Shown here one piece after another: positions 33,611 through 45,486 of a stretch of DNA of 64,000 nt. Source of the stretch: Warburgia ugandensis. Taxonomy: Eukaryota > Streptophyta > Magnoliopsida > Canellales > Canellaceae. The translations under genes were made by a program, and so were the position numbers. Location: contig CP141136.1 in assembly GCA_035236585.1 (NCBI GenBank), forward strand, positions 57,181,136 through 57,245,135. Direction: 5' to 3'. The notes beneath the pieces were generated by a model. It saw only the letters and a program-made list of their open reading frames with translations, was not told the origin of the DNA and did not search any database. How positions within the stretch are numbered: the first letter of the stretch is position 1; each line of letters begins with the position of its first letter.

Positions 33611-36600
33611 TTATTACCTCCTTAAAAGAATTTCGTCCTCGAAATTCCATAAATTATCATCTTCAAGGTATTTTGTCTCTTAGATAACTTCTTGGTGAAT
33701 TCATTCCCCCCTTAGGAATCAAATCTAGGTTCAACCTCAATTTATCATTTTTATTGTTCCTTCTACAGGGCCTTACCTATAAGGGCCGCTTTCGCTGCGT
33801 ACTCTGATGCATACTCCTATAGGTGCCAGTTTAACAATACTAGTTTCTAGCTGTAATTCATCTATCTCAACATCCTTAGGTGCATATACTTTTCTCATCA
33901 TGTATAGGATAGTCTCCTCATAAGATCATGCCTCTTTATTCATGTATAAATTACTTCATACTTCTTTGAGATCTTATGATCTTATTTCTCCTATTTTATT
34001 TTGAATATCATAGGATAATCCCTTTTTCTTCTTGTCTTTCATCTAGTGATCTCATCATCATCCACATCTCCTTCTAATGGTTGGTTATATGTCATTAGTA
34101 AGAGTCCAAAAAATTACCTTCTTTCTATTGTGTCAAACTTTGCTTCTTATATTTTACCTTTATCCCCAAGATACTCCACTAGCTAATATGGTATTATGTG
34201 CTCTATAGCCAAACCCTTGATTAACTTCGAATGATTTGATTCCTTGACCAAAATTACATTCAAAATAAAATCATGAAAGTCAATTAGTAGCATCTTCCAT
34301 CGAGGGCCTTATCATATACTGAAAGTAAAATGTCCTAACTCTATATCCAGTTTCATAACTATTGAATTCATTAAACACTTTTCTCCGTGAAGATTTTATC
34401 CAAACTCATGTCAAATGTTAATGGTCGATTCATCATCATGGGTCACATGTTCTCGTCTAGAGGCCTATCTCACTATTCACATCAATTTATCATTAGGATT
34501 TTCAATAATGTTCCCATTTATGCAAAGCAAAAACTCTCTTATTCATAACCGAGTACCTTTACTAGGTCATGGTTGAATCCTTTATCATCATCCTCTTTGT
34601 CCTTTCTTTGCTTGATGGTTTTCTTCGTAACCTTTCAGTCTAAAAGTCCTATACTCAATCCGGTGGGGTTAGTCCTTAGGAAATTCCTTCAATTGATTTT
34701 TCTTTCGTACTTGGTATATGCTCATAACAACTAACTATTTGTCTAAAGGCAACGTAACATTAAATCTTCACCTTACAGTGTGCTAGCCATCTCACCTTTT
34801 CTCCTTCCATCCCCTATGTCAATATATTATGCAATCTTTTATCAAGGCTTTATCGTCAACCATGCAGTCTGTATTGTCAGGAGGTATCCTCATAAGTAAT
34901 GATTTTCTCAATTCCTCAAATTTTATCCTTAAAGTGCCTCCTCATACTTAGCAGTTCTCATTCAATAGCTACTACATCAAGTTATGCTGTAGCTGTTAAA
35001 TCATCAAATTTGAAAAACACTTAGGTAAGCATGGAACATTTTTGTAGACATATAGAAAGACTTTATTTGATTACCTATTGATCTCTTTCCAGATATATCT
35101 TTGTCATAAGCTCAAGGGTCTCTAAAGTGATCGGTACTTATCTGCCTTTCATTTCAATCCAAGTCAGCAATATTTTTCAGACCCAAAGTAATTTCTTCAC
35201 CTTGTCATTGTAGCCATTAAGGTTTGGGAAATCTTTCACATTGGTTTAGATCACTTCTTATTTTTGCTTCTGTCTCAGTTGTTACTGTATTTATTGTTCT
35301 TGTAGCTCCTCCATGATGTGGCCTAATCAACTGACCTCATACCCTCAAATGACTTAGTCTAACAAGTAACTTCTTTTAGGTAAAACTCATGTCCAAATAC
35401 TTATAATATCCCTCTGAGTATATAACTTCGACTACTAACTCATGGATACTAACATACTTGATTAATTAGGGTGGGATACCTTTATTTAGTCAACAGTACT
35501 CTAAAGGTAATGACTAAATAATGGTCTTAAGATTTTTGGTCTTCCAATCTATGATGGTAAGACCTCAATTTGATCTTTGATGGTACCCTACTTGCTAAAT
35601 GGACAAGTCACTGTCCCGGCTTAATTCCTTTTTCAATATATTTTATTGGCAAGGTGAGATATCACCAATTTTTCCTTTTTATGGATTATATCCATTGGTG
35701 TTCCCCATAAGCTAATGGATCCGATAAGAATCTAATTGTAATAATTGATATCAAACCATTTGTAGAATTTAATTTCTAGTTGGTCACCATTCCTCTTCAA
35801 AAATTTCTTATTGCATAATCTCCTGAAATTCGATACTCTACTCAAAGTCTTAAATCTCATATGCTTTCTCTTTTTTATACTCTTGTACAATAAGATTACC
35901 AACTCAACTAGTATTATTCCTTCGCATTTGTTTGGTTTTCCTCCCTATAGGATTCAAGATGAAAGAATTGTATGTATCTCTGTAAAGTCATGATCTTCTT
36001 CTTTTGAATATTCAATATTCATCAAATACTTATAGTTACATCTCTATCTCTTTCTCTCTTTTCTTCAAAATCCTTATTTCTGTATACCTAGATCAATGTC
36101 TTCATGTGCTTTGTTGCATATAATCAATACTGCATCTACTCCTTTACTTAACAGATATGATAAACTGAATGCTTCTAAGAAATTCTAAACTGTCTTAAGA
36201 TCATTGAAATCCTTAATTGCCTATAGCCTCAATAAAATTCATACAATGTCTTAATAATGGCATTGACTTTTTGATCATGCTATACTTTTCTTACAAGTTC
36301 ATGTTAGGATCAATCTATTATCATCCTTAGTATTATCATTAAAATCTTTTGATAACTCGATCGAATTCATTTCCCTATCATATTCATGTTATGTTTCTCT
36401 TAATCACATAATATGTCACTTGTATACATCTTCTGATTAGCTCCATAATACTCAGGTAGTTATTATTCGATAGCACTTCACTCTTCATAAGACTCCAATT
36501 AAGGTATCCAAAATTGAGCTAAGTCCTTCAGGATCCATACCTTTGTGATCTAGTATGAGTCACAGTTATCCCCTAGTATCATCTTGCATTCTCATCCCTC

Positions 36601-37080
36601 TTAGATTATCATCAAAATTTTCTCAAAGTTTGTCTTTTACATCCCTTATCATACTCATATCATATCCCTTGTGATAGTGTACTCATATTCTGATATTCTT
36701 TGTGATGGTAAGATAGCCATCTAGGTTTTTTTATGTTCTCATCTTTGGTGAGATTAATCTATTACAGGTCAGAACTATCTACTAACAAGCTCACTAACAT
36801 CTTCATTCATCATTCTCATCATAATATGATCCATATATGAGTTTTCATATTTGCACCACTGCACAACAATCCTTACTGATAAGATTTAAGCCATCCAATA
36901 TCTAAGTATTTGCTAGACCCACCTCCTTTTTCACCTATTTGTTTATGGTGAAATGCCTTGAGCATTAATATGCTAGTCATCTCTACTATTTCTTCTTGAT
37001 TTTCTCTATTTTCTAGGATGTAGACCCTTGGACAAGCTGGACTGGCAGTGAAAGGATAAAACCTGGGCTCTGATACCAAC
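33611..37080 (-). pseudogene. Internal domain of element C, decayed gag-pol
   Basis: A 3.47-kb minus-strand interior. The primer site TGGTATCAGAGCC (complement at 37,066-37,078) adjoins the right LTR, and a polypurine tract lies at 33,617-33,627. Reading right to left, the leader is single (it ends AGTAGAGATGACTAG near 36,980), the gag-like region is unrecognisable, and the reverse-transcriptase region lies at about 35,270-35,660. There the nucleotide sequence parallels B 23,140-23,440 at about 85-90% by eye. No frame longer than about 76 codons remains. At 3.5 kb it is shorter than a complete gypsy gag-pol of about 4.5-5 kb, so parts have been deleted. Confidence 0.7.
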
Positions 37081-39782
37081 TGTGACGACCCGGGTTTTCC
37101 CATGCATTTTTAAATGCAATATTTAATTCCTAAGGCGGGATGCATCCCTATTTGAAAACCATTTTATGAAAACAATGCAATGTAGTGGAAAATCTTTTGT
37201 TTTAAACTCATTTTGAAAACCCCGAGTGTCATTTGCTTTCACAACATCCAAAGTAGTTTTTAAAAAACTTCAGAATTCATAAATGTTTTTCCCAGGTCTA
37301 TCCAGTCACAGCTCACAGCCCAACTGTAAATAATTACAAATACATGTCCAAAGGGTAGAGTGTTTACTTACATGTATAATTGTCTCCTCTTGATTTTTCT
37401 TGCTCGTAGCACTAACATTTTCTGAGGCGTCTTCTACTCGTGAATGGAGTTATCCTGAAAAATGTTAAGGAATTGGGTGAGTATATACTATACTCAGTAG
37501 GAGTCTATCACTACTAGTTTTACAATGCACGCTATTTTTAAAATCATATGCTCTTTAAAACATGTGCATGTTCGAACAATCATGATCAATATCGATATTA
37601 AAAACCATTGTCGACTTAGAATACTGACGACTTAAAGAATCGCATAATCCAAGTCGAAAGTATCATATATATCATAAACATAATGATATGCATAAGATGC
37701 TCAACTGAATCCAACTCATGGATATATGGTATGGTCGACCAACCTCCTGTCATGCCATATGCATAATGCAAGTAAATCCTCAAACCATAGGGCCCACTAT
37801 GCCCACGACCTCGCCGCCATGTGGTCCCCGGGTACCTAGGGACACAGGGTCATAGCCTCCACGGGGCATATGACATTTCGACCCAGTGCCGTGACACCAG
37901 TGGTAGCCCCCTGTACCACATGCAGTCCAAGCAGGGACATGCCCTTTTTGGGCATGGTACCCATTCCACCTAATAGTGGTAGAGGCTGGGAGGCCACCCC
38001 AAACCTCTCGGCATAGCGCCCACGAGCTTATTAGCTCAAATCATATATGATCAAACAAGCAAAAACCTCTTTTTCAAAACCTATCCTCTTTAGGTCCCTC
38101 ACAACTGCCTGGCCCTCACAACTGCCTACCTAGCATCTTTTGGGCACTCCAGTGCCTTTTGGTAACCCTCAAGGACATACAATTTTTCAAAACTCAATAC
38201 TCACAAATCAAGCAATTGTTTGCAAAGCATGTCTATGCATAATGTATTTATCATATGCATGCTGAATAAAATTAAGTCATGCTAAACAAGTCATATAAGT
38301 TATACTTAAAACATGCATTCTCAAAACAATCATGGCTCTTTTTAAAAGTCTAGTAACGATAGAGCACCTACCTCGAAGTCTCTTGGAGTCGCGTCTTTCA
38401 TCACTCAACCCGGCCTAGGTCTTATTTATAAACTCCTGGATATGAATGGATACAAGGAGTCCTTATCAATTTGGATCTTTTTTCTAGAAATTAGATCGCT
38501 AGATTTGCCTTTTAGGATCCAGGGTCCTTGCCTAATTTATTGTCAGGCTAGATCCTATGATGTGAATCTACTATTCAATGGTTAACTCTGTAAATTGTCG
38601 TCTAATCCTAACTTTATAGTCTCATTAGGTCTGCGTGTCCCAGTTCCCAGGACACCCGTGCATCCTAGTTGAACCGCGACCACCTCTCGTGCGTGCCGCC
38701 CAAAGGCCGTGCCAGGGACCATGTTTTGCATGCGCACATGCATGCTCAAGCGACACACAATGACGCGCATCCTGGATGGCATCGCACGAACGCACCTTTG
38801 GTGTAGCATGGCGCATCTCTGCTCCCAGGGCACCCATGCGCATCCCGGTCGAGCCAGGACCAGTGCCCCATGTCGCGCGCGCACCAAAAGGGCGCACCAG
38901 GGACAGTGTACGCACTATCGTATGCCTGGAACCCTTCCCAGGGACCCTGTCCCAAGCGCAGGTGAAGCATGGCATCCCTGGGACACCTTGTTCATACAAG
39001 GCTGGCTGGAACCGGCTTCATCTTCTCCGGCTGGAAAAATCAACTGGGAAAAGCCCAGATCTGGCATGGATTTGGCCTGGGGGAAGTAAGACAAAGAGGA
39101 AGGGAAAGAGGGTCTTACCTGGGTAGCCGAGGATGCCCTTTTCCCGGTGGGTAGGTTTCCTTTAACGCCTGCCTGAACCCTTGGTCACTAGAAAACTCGA
39201 AGAAGGGGGAAACTAGATCGATCTCCGATGAGACCAAAGGAAAAAGGGGAAAGGTGAAGAGAGGGGAAATGGCTGGCCTGACTTGGGCCTGGCCGGAATG
39301 TGCAGGGAAATGCTAGAGATGTGTTTCCAATTTTTTCCGGAAACCCCAGTTCCAAAATAGCCAGAAAAATTGTGCTTTGGAGAGGGGGGAGATAGGGCTT
39401 TTTATAGCCTTGCTATGGCGGTGCCGCCATTGGCAGTGGCAGAAACCTCTGGAAACAGGGTTTCTGGAGAAGTCTAGAGGAAGAAGACAATGGGGTGCCA
39501 TTATCAAAACGGCCCCCTATGTTTTCTGTCTTTTTCTTTTTTCTGTTTAAATTACAAAAATGCCCCTAATCTTTAAACGACCGTAACTTCTTCATACGAA
39601 CTCCGTTTTCTGCTTTCTTTGAGGTGTTGGATTCTATTTTTCGAGTAGAATCTAATGATACCAAGTTTCTTCAAAAATTCATTTGTTTACTATTTTAAAT
39701 AAAGTAAAACATTCAACATAGTTTATTTCCCATAGAATGTCTAATTTTTGTTAAAAATAGCGTAAATTGCTCGGGCATTATA
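37081..39782 (-). repeat. Right (5') LTR of element C, complete
   Basis: A 2,702-bp LTR. On the plus strand it runs from TGTGACGACCC to GGGCATTATA; the terminal dinucleotide reads TA where the left LTR has the expected CA, one G-to-A change on the element strand. A TATAAAAAG box lies at 39,398-39,406 (minus). Splice-like motifs on the minus strand are CAG/GTAAGA at 39,118, GAG/GTAGGT at 38,371 and TTTTTCAG/G ending at 37,455. A 7-bp hairpin, CATGCCC-TTTTT-GGGCATG, lies near 37,939-37,957. It abuts the RTE LINE on its right. Confidence 0.85.
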
Positions 39783-41044
39783 GGGAGTCATGCAAGAAAT
39801 TCCTAACACTAAGGGGATATTTATAGGTGTAGACTTAAATGATCATGTAAGAAAAGATAAGGAAGGATATGATAGAATATATGGAGGATATGGTATAGGT
39901 GAACGAAATGAGATGGGGGAGAATATCCTCGACTTTTCTTAGCCATATAACCTGTCCATTGCAAATACACTCTTTAAGAAGAGGGATGAATATTTAATAA
40001 CCTTTAAAAGTGGACTTCATAAATGCCAAATAGACTTTTTTCTACTTAGGAATAATGAACAATCTACATGTAAGGAATGTAAGGTGATACCTAGTGAGAG
40101 TTTGACCTCACAACATAGGTTAATGGTTATGGATATCCATATCAAAAGATGGAGTAAAAGAACTAAACTTAATACACATCCAAAAACTAAGTTGTGGAAC
40201 TTAAAAGTAGAGAAAATAACCTCCTTCAAAAATAAGTTGATGGTAGAAGGAAAGTGGAACTGTGAAACAGAAGTAAATACTATGTAGACTAATATGGCTG
40301 AGTGCATTAAGAAAGTGGCAAAAGATGTCTTAGGAGTATCTACAGGTAAAAGGGTATTAGCAAAGGAAACATGGTGGTGGAGTGAAACAGTTCAAAAAGT
40401 AATTAAAGAAAAACGGATGCATTTTAAAGCATGGCACAAGATTAGAAATAATGAAAACTATGAACAATATAAGAATGCTAAAAACGTTGCGAAGAGAATA
40501 GTAAGTGAGGCTAAACTTAAAGCATACGATGAGCTCTACAATAGACTAGGAACAAGAGACGGTGAGAAAGATGTGTTTAAACTTGCAAAAGTATGAGAAT
40601 AGAAGGGTAAGGACTTAGATCATGTTAGGTGTATTAGAAGCGATGATCAAAAGGTATTAGTCAAAGATGATGAGATCAAACAAAGGTGGGAAACATACTT
40701 TAAAAAATTGTTAAATGACAATGGCCCTAAGAATATATGGATTGAAAATACTATAAATCAAAATAATATTGGATATTTTAGGTGTGAATGTAGGATTAGA
40801 ATACCTGAAGTAAAAGAGGCCTTGAAAAAGATGAAATCAAGAAAGGCCATGGGGCCTGATGGTATACCAATAGAGGTTTGGAAGCATATGGGAGATATTA
40901 GGGTAGTTTAGTTGACCAAGTTGTTTAACAAGATTATAAAATCAAAGAAAAATGCCTAATGAGTGGATGAAAAGCTCTATTGTACCAATCTATAAGAATA
41001 AAGGAGACATACAGAGACGCACTCATTATTGAGGGATCAAACTT

Positions 41045-41950
41045 ATGAGCTACACTATGAAACTTTTTGAAAGAGTGATTGAGAAGAGGTTGCGACATGA
41101 AACAAGTGTATTAGAGAATCAATTTGGTTTCATGCCTGGGAGGTCTACCATGGAGGTTATTTTCTTACTAAGACAATTAGTAGAGAAATATAGGGAGATG
41201 AGGAAAAACCTCCACATTGTCTTTATTGATTTAGAGAAAGCTTATAATAGAGTCCCTAGAGAGTTAATATGGAGAGTGTTGGGTGGTAAATGGGTTTTGC
41301 AAGGATATAGAGACATAATTAAAGATATGTATGAGAGAGCGGTAACAAATGTTAAGACCACTAGTGGTGTGACTGGTGATTTTTCTATCACTATAGGATT
41401 GCACCAAGAATCAGCATTGAGTCCATACCTTTTCACATTAGTTATGGATGAGCTAACAAAACATCTGCATGAGGAGATTCCCTGGTGGATGTTATTTGCA
41501 GATGATATAGTCTTACTTGATGAGACAAGGGAGGGTGTAAACATAAAGCTAGAATTATGGAGAGAAGCATTAGAATCTGAAGGATTTAAAATTAGTCAAA
41601 CTAAGATAAAATATATGGAATGTAATTTTAGCAAGGAGAGTAGGAGTAGAACACTAGTCAAGATTGATAACCAAGAAGTCCCTTTCAAAGACCACTTTCA
41701 GTACTTAGGATCAATGATTCATGAGAGTGGAGAGATTGAGAGAGAGGTTATCCAGAGAATTCAAGCAAGTTGGAACAAATGGAAATGTGCATATGGAGTT
41801 TTGTGTGATCGACTAGTGCCACTCAAACTAAAACAAAAATTCTATAGGATGGCCATAAGGCCGGCCATGCCCTATGGATCGAAATGTTGGGCAGTTAAGG
41901 AACATCATACTCATAGGATGAGTGTCGCAGAAATGAGGATGTTGAGATGA
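41045..41950 (+). pseudogene. RTE LINE reverse transcriptase core fragment
   Basis: The longest surviving open piece, 301 codons, covers RT fingers and palm to the start of the C-terminal region. The catalytic pair is intact in LFADDIVLL, and the first catalytic aspartate lies in IDLEKAYNRV, where family members usually have YDRV. It stops at 41,948-41,950 with TGA where TGG (tryptophan) is expected, and the frame continues unchanged from 41,951 for 103 more codons. Confidence 0.85.
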
Positions 41951-42277
41951 ATGAGTGGTAAGACAAGAAAAGATAGAATTCGAAATGAAAATATTCGACG
42001 AAATTTAGAGATAGCACCAATAGGTAATAAGATGAGGGAGACTACACTTAGATGGTTTGGACAAGTTCAAGAGAGACCAACAATAGCACCGGTTAGAAGA
42101 AGAGAGGCAATACAAATAGAAAGTTTTAAAAGGGAAAGGGGAAGGCCCAAAAGAAAATGGATAGAAGTGGTGAGGAAAGATTTTAAAACTTTAGGACTAA
42201 ATGAAGACATGGTATTTAATAGAGTGGAATGGAGGAATAAGATTCATGTGGCCGACCCCTAATTGGGATAAGGTCTT

Positions 42278-42320
42278 GATGATGATGATGATGATATATA
42301 TATATATATATATATATATT
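42278..42320. repeat. (GAT)n(AT)n tail of the RTE element
   Basis: GATGATGATGATGAT followed by some 27 bases of AT dinucleotide. RTE elements commonly end in short tandem repeats of this kind. Confidence 0.85.
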
Positions 42321-42690
42321 ACTTTCTTGCAGCCTCTTTTGACTTTACCTCTATACCAATATGCAACTCACAATCTATAGGTCCTTCAAATTCAAATAAT
42401 TTTCTTCTTACTAGACTTTTCATCAATCTCATCTACATAATCATTGACATTCATTGGCTTTGTCTTCTTCAAAATCATGATCCACAACCATATCTTGTCT
42501 TCTTCAAAATCATGCTCCATACCTATCTTGTCTTCTCCAAAATCATCCTCTGTACCTATCTCGAATTGCATCAATAAATTATCTTGATTGATTATATGCT
42601 CCATGAAATGAATTGGAACTGTTGATATGAATTTGCATATATTAATATTAATACTGGCTGTTGTCATAAAGGTAAACAATACCATAGAGA
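42318..42690 (-). pseudogene. FAR1/FRS- or MULE-like N-terminal fragment
   Basis: On the minus strand an acidic N-terminal stretch is followed by three related 11-codon units of the type GTEDDFGEDKI / GMEHDFEEDKI (42,466-42,570). After one frameshift comes FEGPIDCELHIGIEVKSKEA ending AARK, cut off by the AT tail of the RTE element. The last part resembles the start of the FAR1 DNA-binding domain (a GMEF-SEEAA-FY pattern). FAR1/FRS proteins are transcription factors descended from MULE transposases, and either could be the source. The fragment is short, frameshifted and truncated, so it is a relic. It is on the same strand as the zinc knuckle at 28.7 kb. Confidence 0.35.
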
Positions 42691-43735
42691 ATGAAAGTCA
42701 AGTAATAGTTATTTGTCAACAAATTAGTTACGATCTGTCTCAATAGAATTACATAGTTGTTTTTGGACAGACAATCATTTGGTCTTTGAAGCATCTGATG
42801 ATATCTTTTTGAAGAATTTAATGCTATGAATTTAGAAGATAATCTTTTATTATGTAATTAAATTATCAAATCCTAGGTGATAGCTTCGAAAGCTAGATTA
42901 CAATTCTTAGTTTTATAAGAAACTAAAACATTTCGTACTAGCATTGTCAAGTACAATTTATATTCAAAACAATATCAGATACAACCTCTATAAGATTATT
43001 GATAATCCACTTGTTAACTCTTTATACCAGAGATAGCATATGAAAGTATGAATCCCTAGACAAACCAATCCATGGAGAAACCTTATCCATGAATAGCTCT
43101 CTCCGCAAGAATTGATGCTTGTAGCAACATCATCTGGACATAATCACATTTCCTATTTTGGCCGGTGCAACTACATTCACCTTATAGACCAAGTTCTAAA
43201 AATATTATCTAGCAGCCAATCTAGAATAACGATTGGTTAAGGAAGCGACAATGTAAAAAAATGAAAACTAGAATGTAAAATAAGATCTACTTAAAAATTC
43301 CGGTAGGAAAGATTAGAATAACTGTTATGAAATAGAAACATGTAATTATAAGATGATTAAACTTTTCAAAATTGGAGGTTGGAAAAGTAAGAACTTCCTA
43401 AACAGAGATTGAAAAAGAAGATCGATGGAGTGAACAAGGAGTAGCATCTCTTGGATTTATTTCTTCCTTAACGAGATTTACCTTTTTTCCTTTTTTTCTT
43501 TTTTCAGCTTTGTTTTCTTCTTGCCACGTTTATCGCTTGCCTTTTTCCTATTTTTTTCTTTATTCTCCATGTCCATTTCTTTCTTTGCACTGATCGGTTT
43601 AATGGTTGAAGTAGATACTTAAGAAAGTAACTCTACCGTTGAGTTAATCGTGAGGTGAGAAATAGGCGACAGACTTTTTAGAGGTCTGTTGCGATACACC
43701 TAAAGGTGCTCCATGCTCGTGCTCATTCACGTACG
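42691..43735. other. Unassigned intergenic DNA upstream of the AS1 region
   Basis: AT-rich, without gene-like frames. A pyrimidine-rich tract (TTTTTTCCTTTTTTTC and similar) occupies about 43,485-43,575. Confidence 0.4.
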
Positions 43736-45300
43736 AACTCATGTCATTGTTTCATTAACAAAAAAAGGGTGATGTGGGAGACTAAAGGGGAAAGAATCAC
43801 AGCGATTCCTGATTGTTTTTCTTGAACAGACAGGACCCTCGATACACACGGGTTGAAGTAAAATCATGATGAGCGCGCGTGAGAGAGAGAAAGATTTGTC
43901 CTCGTCTGGTAAGGCCGGACCTGAAACAGCAGTGCGACAGTAACCATTCAATGCAAAGGAACAGCACGTGAGAGAGAGAGAGAGAGGTGTGCGGGGTCGT
44001 CGGAGGGAGAGGGATTGTGGAATAATTTGGAGGGTAGCAAGGGGAAAATAGAAACGTCTCAACTCCCAAGGCCATGGGGGAGGAAAAGGTAGGAAAACAA
44101 GAGACAACGAAAGACCCATCGTGACTAAGACTAAGGCTCTTTCTCTCTCTGGTAGCAGTAGAGATGATCCCATTTCCTATTCTTGGGAAACGTGGAATTG
44201 GGAGAAAGGGAAAACAAATGCTGCAGTTGGGTTTTCCCATCCGATCCGAGAAGAGCGTCGATGGGTCCGCTGTACAATGCTTCCTTTTACTCCCGTTCAT
44301 CAAAGAGTCCAATGCAGCTCGCATCTCGGCATTTCGATCCGTCTTTTCGCCACCTCTGACGCACCCTCTGCGGCCCCAACGCCAACAACAGAAAGTAATG
44401 CTCCAAAACCCCTTCTTTAAGTTCTCTCGAGCTCGCTTTCTGGGGGTGTTCGCCCGTCCACCTCTATGAATTACAAGCACGGGTAGTTTCGTGGGTCCTC
44501 AGTGAACTTGGGATCGAGAAGATCCATCTTCTCGGACCAACTAGACAGCAAAGTCCCAAAACTTCGGTTTCTTTGACTGATCCTAACCCCACCATTTCTG
44601 TTGTACCGATTGGTGAAATTTTTTTTTTTAGCTTGGTGACAAACTTCGGTGATCGAGCTAAAGTTTCGCAATACCAATCTGTTTAAGTACTCAAGTTTTC
44701 TGCCATACCAATTCATGCCTCGCACATTTTGGTGACTTTGGTCAAGATATTTTCTGAACTTGGTCTATCTAAATGGAATCCAGCAGATAATGGTGATCCA
44801 GAAGTTTTGGGTATCGCATGTAATTCTTCCAGCAGTTTCAAATCCGCAGGTTTTCATTTTTTATATTGTTCAAAGAATTACAAAGAATACTGTGTAGAAA
44901 CCTGTTATGCTGATTCTTAAATTTACTTAAATCTCTCTAACAAGGCAAAAGCCACGCGGAACCTCCTACCAAGTGTCCGCGACAACCTGCTTAGTTTACT
45001 TGCTCCTACATGGTTTCTCAAATATGGGCGGCTTAAGGTAAAATGTATGGCCCACATAGTTTGCGATCCAAACTTTTCATCTTTTAGGTAACATACTAGA
45101 TAAGAGATGCCCCAAAATATTTTACATTGAGTATTTACTTGATCCAGTAACACTAACGATTGAGCTGTCCATCGTATAGAGAAGATAATCGTTCATGCCC
45201 GTCGAAGGTGTGTCCTAGAAGAAGATAAATTGTTCTAATCACCAAATTTCTGACCCCACAAGTACTTTTAGCTGCAGCATTATTGTTTTACCGATCTGCA
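43736..45300. promoter_or_regulatory. Distal upstream region of AS1/PHAN, function uncertain
   Basis: Base composition rises in GC between 43,740 and 44,480. Overlapping frames are open on both strands (up to 227 codons on the minus strand), but none resembles a known protein and the longest do not start with ATG. A G-box core CACGTG lies at about 43,965-43,970, and GA repeats occur at 43,970-43,986. The stretch could hold distal promoter elements or a 5' untranslated exon. CATTCCTTGCAG ending at 45,440 would serve as a 3' splice site just ahead of the AS1 start. No transcript evidence is available. Confidence 0.3.
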
Positions 45301-45313
45301 CGCGCTAATAAGA

Positions 45314-45380
45314 TATAAAGTTCACCTTCGTCTGCAAAAACACGTACAGGAGAGAAGAACCCGCTCTCTCTCTCTTCACT
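45314..45380 (+). promoter_or_regulatory. Candidate core promoter of AS1/PHAN
   Basis: TATAAA at 45,314-45,319 is followed by a CT-rich patch (CGCTCTCTCTCTCTTCAC, about 45,362-45,379). This arrangement is common in plant polymerase II promoters, where start sites lie about 30 bases after the TATA box. It would give a 5' leader of about 140 bases. Confidence 0.45.
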
Positions 45381-45477
45381 GCGATCTGCAGTAACATCAG
45401 CGACAATAATAGAGAAACCCCAAAACCTCATTCCTTGCAGCTCTCTCTCCGCTCCAAAGGAGAAGGAGAACAGAATA

Positions 45478-45486
45478 ATGCCTTAG
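45478..45486 (+). promoter_or_regulatory. Two-codon upstream ORF abutting the AS1 start
   Basis: ATGCCTTAG encodes Met-Pro-stop. Its stop codon directly precedes the AS1 ATG in the same frame, with no gap. It could affect start-codon choice or reinitiation, and the adjacency is seen directly in the sequence. Confidence 0.6.

Larger units (their letters stand above)
31314..39782 (-). mobile_element. Ty3/gypsy element C, minus strand, left LTR truncated
   Basis: The element comprises a left LTR (31,314-33,610, lacking about 394 bp at its 3' end), an internal domain (33,611-37,080) with polypurine tract and primer site in the expected places, and a complete right LTR (37,081-39,782). The two LTRs are about 95% or more similar by eye over the stretches compared, so C is one of the younger insertions. 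Its internal domain is nevertheless full of stops, which suggests it was already defective when it moved or decayed quickly. The family is the same as A and B but the subfamily differs. Confidence 0.85.
39783..42320 (+). mobile_element. RTE-clade non-LTR retrotransposon (LINE), 5' truncated, inactive
   Basis: One long decayed reading frame. The endonuclease end contains YGGYGIGERNEMGENILDFS (39,879-39,940) and LITFKSGLHKCQIDFFLLRN (39,995-40,055). A linker of about 200 codons follows, then RT motifs: MKSRKAMGPDGIPIEVWKH near 40,830, ENQFGFMPGRSTMEVIFLLR near 41,115, IDLEKAYNRVPREL near 41,225 and the catalytic LFADDIVLLDE near 41,495. The C-terminal part has GRPKRKWIEVVRKDF near 42,140 and ends WRNKIHVADP. 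The short 3' end CCCTAATTGGGATAAGG plus GATGAT repeats and an AT run is typical of plant RTE elements. Stops interrupt the frame near 39,940, 40,285, 40,594, 40,909 and 41,948, and there is a frame break near 41,040. The 5' part is missing at the junction with element C. Confidence 0.9.

Noticed and set aside
43797..44480. 227-codon minus frame and overlapping plus frames upstream of AS1
   Set aside because: The long frame does not start with ATG, frames are open on both strands because of local GC and GA-rich composition, and no domain was recognised.
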